Source: DATKZH01 sp964475955 (lineage in GTDB: Bacteria; Planctomycetota; Planctomycetia; Pirellulales; Thermoguttaceae). From it: 25,000 nt of DNA. The DNA is taken from assembly GCA_964475955.1 (NCBI GenBank), contig CAYYZY010000116.1, forward strand, positions 1 through 25,000, written 5' to 3'. The position numbers and the translations under genes are program-made. Positions 1-8,702 of this stretch are shown piece after piece. The first letter of the stretch is position 1; each line of letters opens with the position of its first letter. The notes under the pieces are model-generated. The model was given only the letters and a program-made list of their open reading frames with translations, had not been told where the DNA came from and did no database searches.

Positions 1-3000
1 CGGCCGCCGCCGAGCGGAAGGTGAGCAGGTGCTCGCTGGCGATGGCCGTATTGCACCCGTAGTTGCGCGTGAACCTCCATTCGAGCGGCTCACCCGACAG
101 GGGGTGCCCGGCGAGCTTGGGCTCGCCGGTCAGCAGGGAGTAGGCGGGGCCTTGGGTGATGATCGTGTCGTGATGGAGCATGCAGGGGCCGGCGTGCTTG
201 CGATCGAGGTCCTTCCAGAGCACGTTGCCGTCGCGGCCGCGGTAGGCGACCATGCCGGTGTCGGCCTCGTCGTCGGCCCGGTCGCGGAAAGCGCTGCCGG
301 CCTGGAGCAGCACGTCGTGCTCTTCGGAGTAGTTGAGGAACGTGCCGAAGACGTCTTCCGTCGTCGACCAGATCTCCTCGCCGGTGCGCAGGTCGAGGGC
401 CAGGAGACGCGGGGCGTAGTCGTCGAGCTTCACGCCGTATCGCTTGAGCGTCTCGTGCTTCTCGCGGGAGTGCCCGTCGATGACGAACACGCGATCGGCG
501 CCCAAGGCGATGTTGTTGTGGCGGAAGCCGTACTGGGCCTCGCGGTCCCACTGCATCCGGCCGGTGTGCCGATTGAGCACCACGAGGCGCCGGCTGGCCG
601 ACGCGTACCGGGTGGGCTTGAGCACGTCGGACAGCTTGGGCGACGGCCTTTCGGCCTCGTCGCTCCCCTCGTTCTCGTCGCCCTCCTCGGGCTCCCGGGC
701 CCGCGCCATGCCGGCCAGCGCGCTGATGAGGCCGCCCAACTTGCTGACGGCCACCGGCGTCGACGTGGCCACCAGCAGGTCGCCGCGCGCGGCCAGGAAG
801 CCCCAGTCGGCGTCGTCGCCATCGCCGTTGCCGTTTGCGGCCGGCGGCTGGAACTCCTTTTGCCGTTGGCCGGTGGCCGCGTCGAGCTTGAAGATCGTGT
901 CGCCGTAGACGACGTAGACGCTGTCTTCGAGCGACACGTAGTTGCTGCCGATCTCGTTGGCCCCCGGCTGATGCGCCGTGTTGTCGTAGAACTTGCCCAG
1001 GTCGGTGACGTCGCGCTGCCAGAGCTTTCGGCCGGTGTAGACGTCCAGCGCCCGGAGCATGTGGCGGCCCTCGATGAACAGCCGTCCGCCGGCCACCTGC
1101 GGCGCGGGGCCGTGGCCGTGGCGCGGCAGCACCTGATCGTTGGGCGGCCCGCCGAACCAGAGCAGCCCCAACGGGGCCTTCACCCTTTGATCCTTCGACA
1201 CCACGCTGTTCGCCGCGTCGGCGTACTGGTGCGTCCAGTCGGCGGCGCTCGGGAGCGGCCCTTCGCGCACCAGGAAGCTGAACGGGCCGTAGGGGTTCAC
1301 GCGGGCCGACGCCAGCTTGGCCTTCTCCACCAGCGGCGCGAGCTCCCCCGGCGCCATCGGCACAAACGCCCGGCCGCCGTAAGGGCGCAGCGCCCGATAC
1401 ACGGCCCGGAGGTCGTCGAGGGCGTCGTCCCCGCCGGCCCCGGGCGGCTGGAAGCAGAGGACCACGGCGGCCAGGTAGGGCGGCAGGCGAAACGTGGCCG
1501 GACGGCCCTCGTGGACGGCGACCCGCCTGCCGTACAGCCCCTCGCGCTGCAAGCGGCGCCGCCGGGCGTCGACCTGCACGGCGCTCGGGTCGACCGCGAT
1601 CACGCGCAGATCGGTGCCCTCGGCCGCGAACCGGGCCCGGGCGGCCGCTCCGGGGCCGAACAGCACGCAGTAGCCCTCGCGCACGCCCGCCCTGCGCAGG
1701 ATCGTGCGAACGGAGTAGCCCGGCCCATCGTCGCCCGCTTCCGAGGGGGCCTCGCGCCCCCGATACGGCGACTCGCAGCGAACCGGCCCGCCGTCGGTTT
1801 CGCCGAATTCGCCGAAGCAGTGGATGCGGCCCTCGACGGTGACGACGAACAGCTTCCCGTCGGCGGCGAGCATGGTCCACGGCGTGCCGTCGAGCTCCGC
1901 CCGCCAGACGACCTCCGCCCTCTCGTTCGCCGGATCGGCCTCGATGGCCGCGACCTGGCCCGCCTTCCCCGCGTAGAAGCGCGTGCCTGCCTTGAGGAAG
2001 AGGCGTCCCGGGTCATCGGCCAGGGGCAGCTTCCAGAGCGGCTTCAGCTCCGGCCGGCTCACGCAGACCTTCCTGCCCTTGCGGTCGACCTTCTCGACGG
2101 TTCGCTTTTCAACCTGGAGACCCTGGGCAAAGAGCTCCCCGTCTTCGAGGCCGTAGAGGGCCTCGTCGTCGTGCAGCGCGGTCTGGGTCGACAAGACCGT
2201 CTTGCCGTCGGCGATCGCGCGCATCGTGCCGGTGACGAAGAACCAGTCGGCCTGGGCGGTGACGTGGTGGCTGCCCCCGCCCTTGGGGCCGAAGTCGAAG
2301 CCGAGGAACTCGCCGGTCGCCAGGTCGAACCGGCCGGGCTCGGTACGCCCGCCGGGCACGACCAGCCCCCGCGGCGTGGCGGCCAGGTGCCCGCGCGGCA
2401 CGAGGCTTCCGAACGCCGGGCTGTTGTGCGGCTGGACGGTCCAGGTGGTGGCGTACCCGCTGTTGTTCCAGACGATTTCGCCTGACTCGGCGTCGACTGC
2501 CACGACGAAGATGCCCACAAACGGCCAGATGCCCGCGGTGAAGTAGACGGTGCCGTCGTGCAGCACGGGCCCGCCGCGGACCGGCCAGGTGGAGATGAGC
2601 CGTTCGTTGCCCAGCACGCGGCGATCGGAGGGCCCGCCGCGCACGCGCCACCGCAGGCGTCCGTCGGCGGCGTCGACGCAGTAGAGGTGCCCGTCGTCCG
2701 AGCCGAAGTAGACGCGGCCGCCGTGCACCAGCGGCGCCAGGCGGACCGGGCCGTCGGTGAAGGACCGCCAGAGCCGACGGCCGGTCTCGGTGTCGTAGGC
2801 GGTCACGCTGTCGGTGAGCATCGAGGGAACGAACAAGCGCTTGCCGGCCGCCACGGGGGCGTAGCTTTCGTCGAACCGCAGCCACGGCTGGCTGGCCGGC
2901 CAGGCGGGCCGCGGCTTGGGGAGCGTTCGCACCCACCCCAGGCGCAGACCGTCCGGCAGCGCGTCGGCCGCGACGGCCCCCCGCCCGGCGTCGCACCGCC

Positions 3001-3073
3001 ACTGCGGCCAGTCGCCGGCGCGAAGCTCGGCGGAGCACAAGACCAGTAGCCCGAACAGGACGAAGCGGATCAT
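1..3073 (-). CDS. Secreted PQQ-type beta-propeller protein with inserted methyltransferase-like domain (3' end outside window)
   Basis: The frame is open from ATG 3073 through the left edge (about 1024 residues seen), so the C-terminus is missing. It begins with a signal peptide (MIRFVLFGLLVLCSAELRA) followed by GDWPQWR, the usual opening of planctomycete PQQ/BamB-like propellers. Blade-type repeats are visible, such as VTAYDTETGRRLWRSF near residue 90 and LRALDVYTGRKLWQRDV in the second half. Residues about 450-575 are different: they read as a class I Rossmann methyltransferase-like domain, with VIAVDPSAVQVDARRRRLQ (acidic end of beta 2), YLAAVVLCFQPPG and LRAVYRALRPYGGRAFVP. Its glycine-rich motif I is degenerate (VLFGPGAAA where families have a GCGDG type loop), so methyl transfer is doubtful. 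A GAGG sequence precedes the ATG by about 7 bases. The likely location is periplasmic or envelope; the substrate is unknown. Family assignment is firm, function is not. Confidence 0.88.
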   Translation of the reverse strand, partial: MIRFVLFGLLVLCSAELRAGDWPQWRCDAGRGAVAADALPDGLRLGWVRTLPKPRPAWPASQPWLRFDESYAPVAAGKRLFVPSMLTDSVTAYDTETGRRLWRSFTDGPVRLAPLVHGGRVYFGSDDGHLYCVDAADGRLRWRVRGGPSDRRVLGNERLISTWPVRGGPVLHDGTVYFTAGIWPFVGIFVVAVDAESGEIVWNNSGYATTWTVQPHNSPAFGSLVPRGHLAATPRGLVVPGGRTEPGRFDLATGEFLGFDFGPKGGGSHHVTAQADWFFVTGTMRAIADGKTVLSTQTALHDDEALYGLEDGELFAQGLQVEKRTVEKVDRKGRKVCVSRPELKPLWKLPLADDPGRLFLKAGTRFYAGKAGQVAAIEADPANERAEVVWRAELDGTPWTMLAADGKLFVVTVEGRIHCFGEFGETDGGPVRCESPYRGREAPSEAGDDGPGYSVRTILRRAGVREGYCVLFGPGAAARARFAAEGTDLRVIAVDPSAVQVDARRRRLQREGLYGRRVAVHEGRPATFRLPPYLAAVVLCFQPPGAGGDDALDDLRAVYRALRPYGGRAFVPMAPGELAPLVEKAKLASARVNPYGPFSFLVREGPLPSAADWTHQYADAANSVVSKDQRVKAPLGLLWFGGPPNDQVLPRHGHGPAPQVAGGRLFIEGRHMLRALDVYTGRKLWQRDVTDLGKFYDNTAHQPGANEIGSNYVSLEDSVYVVYGDTIFKLDAATGQRQKEFQPPAANGNGDGDDADWGFLAARGDLLVATSTPVAVSKLGGLISALAGMARAREPEEGDENEGSDEAERPSPKLSDVLKPTRYASASRRLVVLNRHTGRMQWDREAQYGFRHNNIALGADRVFVIDGHSREKHETLKRYGVKLDDYAPRLLALDLRTGEEIWSTTEDVFGTFLNYSEEHDVLLQAGSAFRDRADDEADTGMVAYRGRDGNVLWKDLDRKHAGPCMLHHDTIITQGPAYSLLTGEPKLAGHPLSGEPLEWRFTRNYGCNTAIASEHLLTFRSAAA

Positions 3074-3282
3074 CACGCCGCCTCGAAGAGACGAATGGCA
3101 TCGCTGATTTCCGACCATCTCGAACTCCGCTGGCTGCGGCGAGGTTAAAGGGGCGCCATTGCCGAGGACCGCTCTGTAAGGATACTAGGAATCCACCGAA
3201 GATTGAAGGACGGTTCCGGAGCGAGCGGGAGACAATTGGCGCTTCGGGTTGTGTGTGGCCCCTGGCACGGGCAACTGGCCCC

Positions 3283-3311
3283 TTGACTCCGGGACGCCGG
3301 AATCGCATACT
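3283..3311 (+). promoter_or_regulatory. Candidate sigma-70 promoter for the DUF6941 gene
   Basis: TTGACT at 3283-3288, a 17-base spacer, then CATACT at 3306-3311. The -35 matches the consensus at five of six positions and the -10 at four of six. Transcription would start close to 3318, almost on the ribosome binding site GAGGAGGA (3317-3324), giving a very short leader. That is tight but possible. The rest of the 3074-3332 divergent intergenic stretch shows no other feature I can support. Confidence 0.35.
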
Positions 3312-3332
3312 TAGACGAGGAGGATCCGGGTT

Positions 3333-3752
3333 GTGACACAGTTCCCGCTCCCAAAGTGCAAAGCCATTCTGATTTGCGAAAGCACGATCATGGAGGCTGG
3401 CACGGGGCTCATCACGATCGTGAGAACTTTCAATCAGTTCGCCATCCCGGAGTTTCCCGGCCACACGCAGACCTTCGAATTGTTCGTGCAGCTGACCGAC
3501 GGCATCGGCCGATACGATGTTCACGTCGAAGTGCACGATTTGGTCGAAGATCGACTCCTTGCGAAATCGCCGACACGCAGCGCGCAGTGGGAGGACCGGC
3601 TGGCGCCGCTGGACTTGATCATGGCCTTTCCATCGCTTCCAATTGCGCACCCCGGCAGTTTCGACCTCATCGTGTTCGCCAATGGCCGAGAAGTCGACCG
3701 CCAGCAATTCCGCGTCATTCGAGGAGAGCCCGACGATGGCGAATCAGGATGA
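3333..3752 (+). CDS. DUF6941-type protein
   Basis: A 139-residue protein with GTG start at 3333, chosen because a perfect GAGGAGGA ribosome binding site sits 8 bases upstream and the in-phase sequence starts KCKAILICESTIMEAG at residue 8. That opening, followed by ITIVRTFNQFAIPEFPG, resembles small planctomycete and proteobacterial proteins grouped as DUF6941, which begin with a similar beta-strand pattern (the family call is from memory). No signal peptide or membrane segment is visible, so it is probably cytoplasmic, with a compact beta-rich fold (FELFVQLTD, YDVHVEVHD, FDLIVFANGREVDRQQFRV). No catalytic motif is evident and the function is unknown. It is divergent from the PQQ propeller gene, and its last 17 bases overlap the next small ORF. 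Confidence 0.72.
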   Translation: MTQFPLPKCKAILICESTIMEAGTGLITIVRTFNQFAIPEFPGHTQTFELFVQLTDGIGRYDVHVEVHDLVEDRLLAKSPTRSAQWEDRLAPLDLIMAFPSLPIAHPGSFDLIVFANGREVDRQQFRVIRGEPDDGESG

Positions 3753-3906
3753 CGTGATCATTCTGCGTGCCGAACACGTCCCCACGTATCGCCGAGGGCA
3801 CGCGGTGCGCGACGAGGCGAAGCGGTTCAGGCCGCCTCGCAACGTGGTCACCTTGCGCATGCAGGTGCTCGACCCGCCGGAGCCCATCAATCGCCGCCGC
3901 GACTAA
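3736..3906 (+). CDS. Small hypothetical protein overlapping the DUF6941 gene
   Basis: A 56-residue ORF beginning MANQDDVIILRAEHVP. The start at ATG 3736 is supported by GAGGAG (3721-3726), nine bases upstream and lying inside the last codons of the preceding gene. The two overlap by 17 bases in different frames, which suggests translational coupling. The C-terminal half is basic and proline-rich (RRGHAVRDEAKRFRPPRNVV, ending PEPINRRRD). I do not recognise a family and see no membrane segment or metal motif. A longer version in the same frame could start at 3643, but it would lie almost wholly inside the upstream gene and has no better start signal. Its stop is only eight bases from the stop of the convergent large gene. 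Confidence 0.5.
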   Translation: MANQDDVIILRAEHVPTYRRGHAVRDEAKRFRPPRNVVTLRMQVLDPPEPINRRRD

Positions 3907-3914
3907 CGGCGCCC

Positions 3915-6900
3915 TCATTCCCCTCCGCTCACCGCGACGACGGGACCGGGGCGGTCGGTGCGGTCCATGTAGTCGGGCCACAAGGGGCAGTTGAGGTCGA
4001 TCCAGCACTTCACGGCCCGCTTTTCGCCCTCGGTGAGCTCGACGTCGTAGTGGCCGGCGTCGAGCACCTTCCAGAGCTTGCTCCGCAGCGTGCCGAAGGT
4101 GAGCGGCCCGGCCTTGAGGTTTTCGCCCGACTTGTAGCCGAAATCGAAGTGGTGCACCCACCCCTGCGAGATCAGGGTGCGGTACGAGGTGGGAACGCGG
4201 TCGGCGTCGAGCGTGCCCGATAGGTCGATCCCTTGCTCGTCGCCCGCGTGGTGGCAGCTTACGCACTTGGCGTCCCACACCGGCTGGACCACGCGCTCGT
4301 AGGAGAGCGGCCCCGTGCCCCAGGGCGGCGGCTCGAGCCGCCGGGCCTCGCGCTTCAGGGCGACCGCGTGCCGGACCGTCGGCGCCCGGCGCCGGTCTTC
4401 GTGGCAGCCGATGCAGCTTCGCCGTTCGCCGGGCTGCACCTGGACGACCGATCGCATGCGCTGCAACTCGTTGAAGTCCTCGTCGAGCGCTTGGAAGTAG
4501 AGCTGGCGCCCCGCCGGCGCGTAGAAGCTGGCCGACCCGTCCTCCTCGACCGGCACCAGGCCCCAGGTGGCCTTGGCCACGTAGCTCGGCCAGCCGAACG
4601 GCCCGCGCACCCGGTCGACCGGCGCCGCGTACCAGCGCATGAACGGCTCGTGGTCGTTCTGGTAGGAGCCGTCGGGCAGTTGGTTGAGGTGCGAACGCAC
4701 CTCCTCGGCCACGCGCAGGTACTTGACCCGGCCGCGGTCCACCGCCGGCTCGAGGCCCTGGTAGACGTCGGCCAGGAAGAAGCGCCCCCAATCCTCCGGC
4801 TCCGGCCGCCTGGCGAAGTGCTCTTCCGGCTCCGACAACACCGGCGGCGGCTCCACCGCCCGATAGACCGTCGGACACATGCTGCCGATCGACCGGTCGA
4901 GGTACAGAAGCTCCCGGTTGCCGAACCGGTCGATCACGTAGAGGCCGAACTGGTCGCGCGGGGCGTGGCTGCACAGGACGTAGTCGCGGGCGATGGGGAC
5001 CGGGTCGCGGAAGCACTCTTCGCGCGGCCACGCGCCCGGCCAGGGCACCTCGGGCGTGATCGAATGGATCGCGTCGGGGTTGAAGCGCCCTTGATTGAGA
5101 TCGACCAGGGCGATGGGGCCGTTCAGGTCGCCGAAGTGCGAGATCAGCGTGCAGCAGATCTCGCGCGTGCCGGGCACCTCGCGCCCGTTGGCGTAGCCCT
5201 GCGGCAGCACGATCGTGTTGCCGAAAACGAGCTCCGGCTTGCGTCCGTCGGGGCGGATGCTCCACAGCGTGTGGCTGTAATCGGCCCCCTTGTCGATGTA
5301 CTCCGACCGTTGCCAGATGATCCGCCCGTCGCGCATCACCGAGGGGCCCCATTCGGTCAGGTTGGCGAAAGAGAGGGGGCGGACGTTCTCGCCGTCGGCG
5401 TCCATGCGGAAGAGCACCGCCGCCTGCGGGCGCCAGCAGAGATAGCGGCTGCGGCAGCGCGTGGAGATAAAGGCTAGGCCGCCGTCGGGCAGGGGGCAGG
5501 GCCAGTAGTCGTGGAACGGGCCGAAAGTGAGTTGCTTTTCTCCTGTGCCGTCCGGGTTGATCGCCATGACGTGGTAGTAGCCGTCTTCGGCGGGGCGGTA
5601 GCCGAAGTAGATCTTCGAGAGGTCGAAGTCGGCCATCGGGTTGCGCGCGATGCCCTCGCCCGAGTCGAACACGCGGTGGAATGTGGCCTCGCCGGGCGCG
5701 AAGCGGCCGTCGCGCCGCGGCACGTGCATCGTGTAGACGCCCCCACCGGGACGGTAGCGGGAATCGAGGATCACGCTGTAGTTGTGCGACGGCTCGAAGG
5801 CGTGCCGCTTGACGAACAGCACGTCCTCGATCGGCCCCAGGTCGGGGTCGCCCATCATCAAGCGCCGCTTGGCCAGCCGCGCCGCGAAGAATGCCTCGCG
5901 CTGGGCGGCCCGCTCGGGCGCCGGCTCGGCCAGCAGGGCGTCTTGCCGCTTGCGGAACTCGGCCAGGCGCCTGCGATCGGCCTCGACCTCCATCCCCTTG
6001 GCCGCGCACCGCTCGATCAACTCCTCCATCAGATGGAGCGTGCGCTGGAGTGGATCGTAGCGGAACAGGTGGAGCACGTAACGACGGCCGCGGTCGTCGT
6101 CGATCGCCAGGTCGTACTCGGGCCCAAGGGGGCCGGCGTCGGCCGGGATCGAGATCACGCGCGACTCGCCCGGGCGGAGGGTCAGGCCGTCGGCCAGTGC
6201 CGGCGCGTCGGCCGTGAGCTCGAGCGGCTCGGCCTCGGGGGTCAGGGCCAATCGCACCTGGAAGGTCCGGTTCGCGCAGGGACCCACCTGGGCGACGGCC
6301 AGCGGGGCGAAGGCGAAGTGGACGGGCCGCCCTTCGGGCAGCGTGTGTTTCGCGCCCATGCCCAGGCCAAGGCGAATACCCTGCTCGCGGCAATCGGGGA
6401 ACCACTCCAGCGGCAGGCGGACCTCGCACTCGGTGAGCGACTCGCTGAGCTCGCCCTCGATCGGACGCGACTCCTTCTGCTTCACGCCCCGCCCCTCCGG
6501 CTCATAGGTGTTGAAGACCAGGCCCTCCTTCGTGCAGGCGACCACGCCGCAGCCCTGCCCGTCGCCGCTGGAGACGACCGCCAGGTGGGCGCTCAGCAGG
6601 CGGTCGGTGCGGATCGCCAGCCAGAGATGGCCGTCGCGGTGGCCAACGGAGACCGCGTGGGTCACGAGCGGTCCGGCGTCGAAGTCGTACGGCTGGGCCA
6701 CGCGGACCACGCCGCGCGAGGCTTCGCGCCAGCAGGGGTCGTCGAGCCGGCCGTCCAGCCGGGGCGCGTCGGCCAGCGGCGCAAGCGGCAGCCTGTCGTC
6801 GCCGACGTGCTCGGGGTACCGCTTCTCGCGATAGGGCGTGTCGGTCAGGCGCTCGTCGAGGTCGGCCCGGCCGAACGTCTTCAGCCACGCGTGCTCCTCG

Positions 6901-8084
6901 GCCAAAAAAGCGTAGCGGAGCAACTCGTCCATCGGCTCCTCGTCGGCAAGCTGTGGCTCGGGCAGGGGGCCGATCCGGTCGGCGGGGACGGGCTCCTTCT
7001 GGCCGAAGACTTCGAGCTCGTCGATGCGCACCTCGTTCTTCGAGCTCGATCGAACGGCGATCCGCACCCAACGGGCTTGGACCGGCTTAAAGACGAACTC
7101 CTTGCGCGCGTGGACCGGCGAACCGCCCGACTGCCGGTGGACGGTGGTCCAGGTGGGGGCCTCGGAGCTCTCGTCGCGCTCGACGGCCGTGAGGATCGAG
7201 AACGCGGTGGCGGCCCGGTCGGAGTAGCGGCCCGTGTTGTCGCTGGCGAAGGCGACGCGGTAGACCCAGTAGACGTCGCCCAGGTCGATCTCTGCCCAGG
7301 ACGGGTCCTCGGCGCTGATCCAGCTATGCTCGTTGCCGGCCAGCCCGTCGTTGAGGTGCGCGATCCGGTGCTTGGCGTGGCCGGGCAACACCGACGACGC
7401 GGCCGGCTTGGCCTCCGGAAGCAGGGCCAGGTTGGCGAAGCCGCGTTGGTCCCGCTCGGGCGATCGGAGGTCGGCCGGGGCGACTTCCATGGCGATCGCC
7501 CCCTCGGAGCCCCGCTTCGGGGGAGGCGGCGGCGAGGGGACCACGCCGGCGAAGTCGCCGGGCCGTTGGCGCGTCGCCACGGCGGCCGCCTTGCCCTTCA
7601 ACTCCGCGACCTCCCGCCACTTCTGGCCGTGGAGGGAAAGCTGAACCGCCACGTGGACCGGCACCCGGTCGTCGTAGTACCGGGTGCGATCGCGGGAGAA
7701 GACGACCCGGTCGATCACGGCCGGCTCGGCCAGCTCGATTTGGGCCCATTCCTCCCCGGTGCCCGCCGCGATCCAACTGAAGTCGTTGCCGTAACGCCCG
7801 TCGTTGAGATGGGCGATCTGGTGGATCGGGTAGCCGGTGATGCAGGACGAGGCCGTCGCCTTGGCCCCGTCTTTGGCCACAGCGAGGTTCCGCTCGCCAT
7901 CGGGCGCGTAGACTTCCAGCTCGTCGATGCACGGCGCGTTCGACGAGCTGGCGCGGACGACAAAGCGGACGTATTTCGTTCGCTCGGCAGGAAAGCTCAC
8001 CACGTTGGGCCGGTCGGAGCGGATGAGCCCGTCGCCGCCTACCAGCACCGCCCCAACGCACCAAGCCAGCCAGATCCCGGACAT
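3915..8084 (-). CDS. HzsA-related secreted multidomain protein with discoidin-like, CBM9-like and haem c modules
   Basis: A protein of 1389 residues. ATG 8084 was chosen over an upstream ATG at 8138 because an AGGGAG ribosome binding site sits about 8 bases upstream and a signal peptide follows at once (MSGIWLAWCVGAVLVGGDG). Domains in order: two discoidin/F5-8C-like units (about 40-190 and 225-380; shared marks include IAHLNDGRYGNDFSWI, IAHLNDGLAGNEHSWI and the paired IDELEVY / IDELEVF); a CBM9-like unit (about 430-640, LDGRLDDPCWREA); a linker with charged helices; and from about 755 a TolB-like propeller and C-terminal domain resembling the hydrazine synthase alpha (HzsA) family. Two c-type haem motifs are present, CIGCH at 1224-1228 and CVSCH at 1274-1278. 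HzsA itself belongs to anammox bacteria. Most planctomycete relatives are of unknown role, so hydrazine synthesis is not implied. Likely periplasmic or surface redox and glycan-binding role (inference). Confidence 0.85.
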   Translation of the reverse strand: MSGIWLAWCVGAVLVGGDGLIRSDRPNVVSFPAERTKYVRFVVRASSSNAPCIDELEVYAPDGERNLAVAKDGAKATASSCITGYPIHQIAHLNDGRYGNDFSWIAAGTGEEWAQIELAEPAVIDRVVFSRDRTRYYDDRVPVHVAVQLSLHGQKWREVAELKGKAAAVATRQRPGDFAGVVPSPPPPPKRGSEGAIAMEVAPADLRSPERDQRGFANLALLPEAKPAASSVLPGHAKHRIAHLNDGLAGNEHSWISAEDPSWAEIDLGDVYWVYRVAFASDNTGRYSDRAATAFSILTAVERDESSEAPTWTTVHRQSGGSPVHARKEFVFKPVQARWVRIAVRSSSKNEVRIDELEVFGQKEPVPADRIGPLPEPQLADEEPMDELLRYAFLAEEHAWLKTFGRADLDERLTDTPYREKRYPEHVGDDRLPLAPLADAPRLDGRLDDPCWREASRGVVRVAQPYDFDAGPLVTHAVSVGHRDGHLWLAIRTDRLLSAHLAVVSSGDGQGCGVVACTKEGLVFNTYEPEGRGVKQKESRPIEGELSESLTECEVRLPLEWFPDCREQGIRLGLGMGAKHTLPEGRPVHFAFAPLAVAQVGPCANRTFQVRLALTPEAEPLELTADAPALADGLTLRPGESRVISIPADAGPLGPEYDLAIDDDRGRRYVLHLFRYDPLQRTLHLMEELIERCAAKGMEVEADRRRLAEFRKRQDALLAEPAPERAAQREAFFAARLAKRRLMMGDPDLGPIEDVLFVKRHAFEPSHNYSVILDSRYRPGGGVYTMHVPRRDGRFAPGEATFHRVFDSGEGIARNPMADFDLSKIYFGYRPAEDGYYHVMAINPDGTGEKQLTFGPFHDYWPCPLPDGGLAFISTRCRSRYLCWRPQAAVLFRMDADGENVRPLSFANLTEWGPSVMRDGRIIWQRSEYIDKGADYSHTLWSIRPDGRKPELVFGNTIVLPQGYANGREVPGTREICCTLISHFGDLNGPIALVDLNQGRFNPDAIHSITPEVPWPGAWPREECFRDPVPIARDYVLCSHAPRDQFGLYVIDRFGNRELLYLDRSIGSMCPTVYRAVEPPPVLSEPEEHFARRPEPEDWGRFFLADVYQGLEPAVDRGRVKYLRVAEEVRSHLNQLPDGSYQNDHEPFMRWYAAPVDRVRGPFGWPSYVAKATWGLVPVEEDGSASFYAPAGRQLYFQALDEDFNELQRMRSVVQVQPGERRSCIGCHEDRRRAPTVRHAVALKREARRLEPPPWGTGPLSYERVVQPVWDAKCVSCHHAGDEQGIDLSGTLDADRVPTSYRTLISQGWVHHFDFGYKSGENLKAGPLTFGTLRSKLWKVLDAGHYDVELTEGEKRAVKCWIDLNCPLWPDYMDRTDRPGPVVAVSGGE

Positions 8085-8702
8085 CACTGCGTCTCCCTGC
8101 GAGTCGGTTTGCCGCCTGCACCCCTCACACTCTATCACGACGGGCCGCCCGTGTCAGTCGGAACCCGGCGTTGGCGCCGCTTGGGCATGGTCAGCCGGCG
8201 ACGGGCCCAATTCTCCTACCACGGGAATAGTCCGGGCGAGCGAGGAAACGGGTTGCGTCTCCGGCTTCTTCGTCGCTGGCCCTCAGGGTGCGTGCGCAGA
8301 GCGCGGCTAGCGCCGGACACGCTTCGCCAAAGCCCCTCGCTGGCGCTTCGGGTTGGTGTAGTTCGTTTGTTGCTGGGATCGCCCAGGGCGGTGAGGTACC
8401 CAGGGCAGGCGCCCAAGGGTATCTTGTGAGTCAGGATTTTGACGCATAATCGGGGCGCGGGCGGTTCCTGACCCTCCGGTCGGCGAACGCCGGCCGCGAA
8501 GATCGGGCGTAAGCTCCGGTTTTTCAAGACGTTGCGGCTCGTATTGCCTGCAACGGACGCACCGGCTGCGGCGATCTTGCGCACCAGCGATGGGGGCCCC
8601 TGTTGCCGCTCGAAACAGAAGCTACAGTATAGGGGACGTGAAGCGTGCGACGCGCGCACTCCGTCAGGTTTCGGTCGTCCCACCAGGGCGGGGGGAAGCG
8701 CG
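8085..8702. other. Long intergenic stretch with no convincing gene
   Basis: It separates the divergent HzsA-related gene and the universal stress protein gene. Frames here are open only by high GC and read as arginine/serine-rich nonsense. It holds a dispersed planctomycete repeat (8331-8360). A weak promoter-like pair lies near 8603-8633 (TTGCCG, then TATAGG with a long 19-base spacer), too poor to annotate separately. No tRNA or terminator with a T tract was seen. Confidence 0.6.
8331..8360. repeat. Dispersed planctomycete-type repeat copy
   Basis: The stretch containing CCCTCGCTGGCGCTTCGGGT gives, when read on the minus strand, the peptide PTRSASEGL. I recognise this spurious peptide from many planctomycete annotations, where it marks a repeat scattered between genes. 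Only this single copy is seen in the window, so its repeat status rests on memory rather than on the sequence alone. Confidence 0.5.

Noticed and set aside
29..2485. 818-residue plus-strand open frame
   Set aside because: Antisense shadow of the PQQ propeller gene; composition is valine/arginine/glycine-rich without motifs, while the opposite strand has a signal peptide, DWPQWR and propeller repeats.
3261..3290. Sigma-54 promoter from a TGGCAC sequence
   Set aside because: No TTGC element at the required distance.
5511..8429. 972-residue plus-strand open frame
   Set aside because: Shadow of the HzsA-related gene caused by GC-rich third positions; no recognisable domains.
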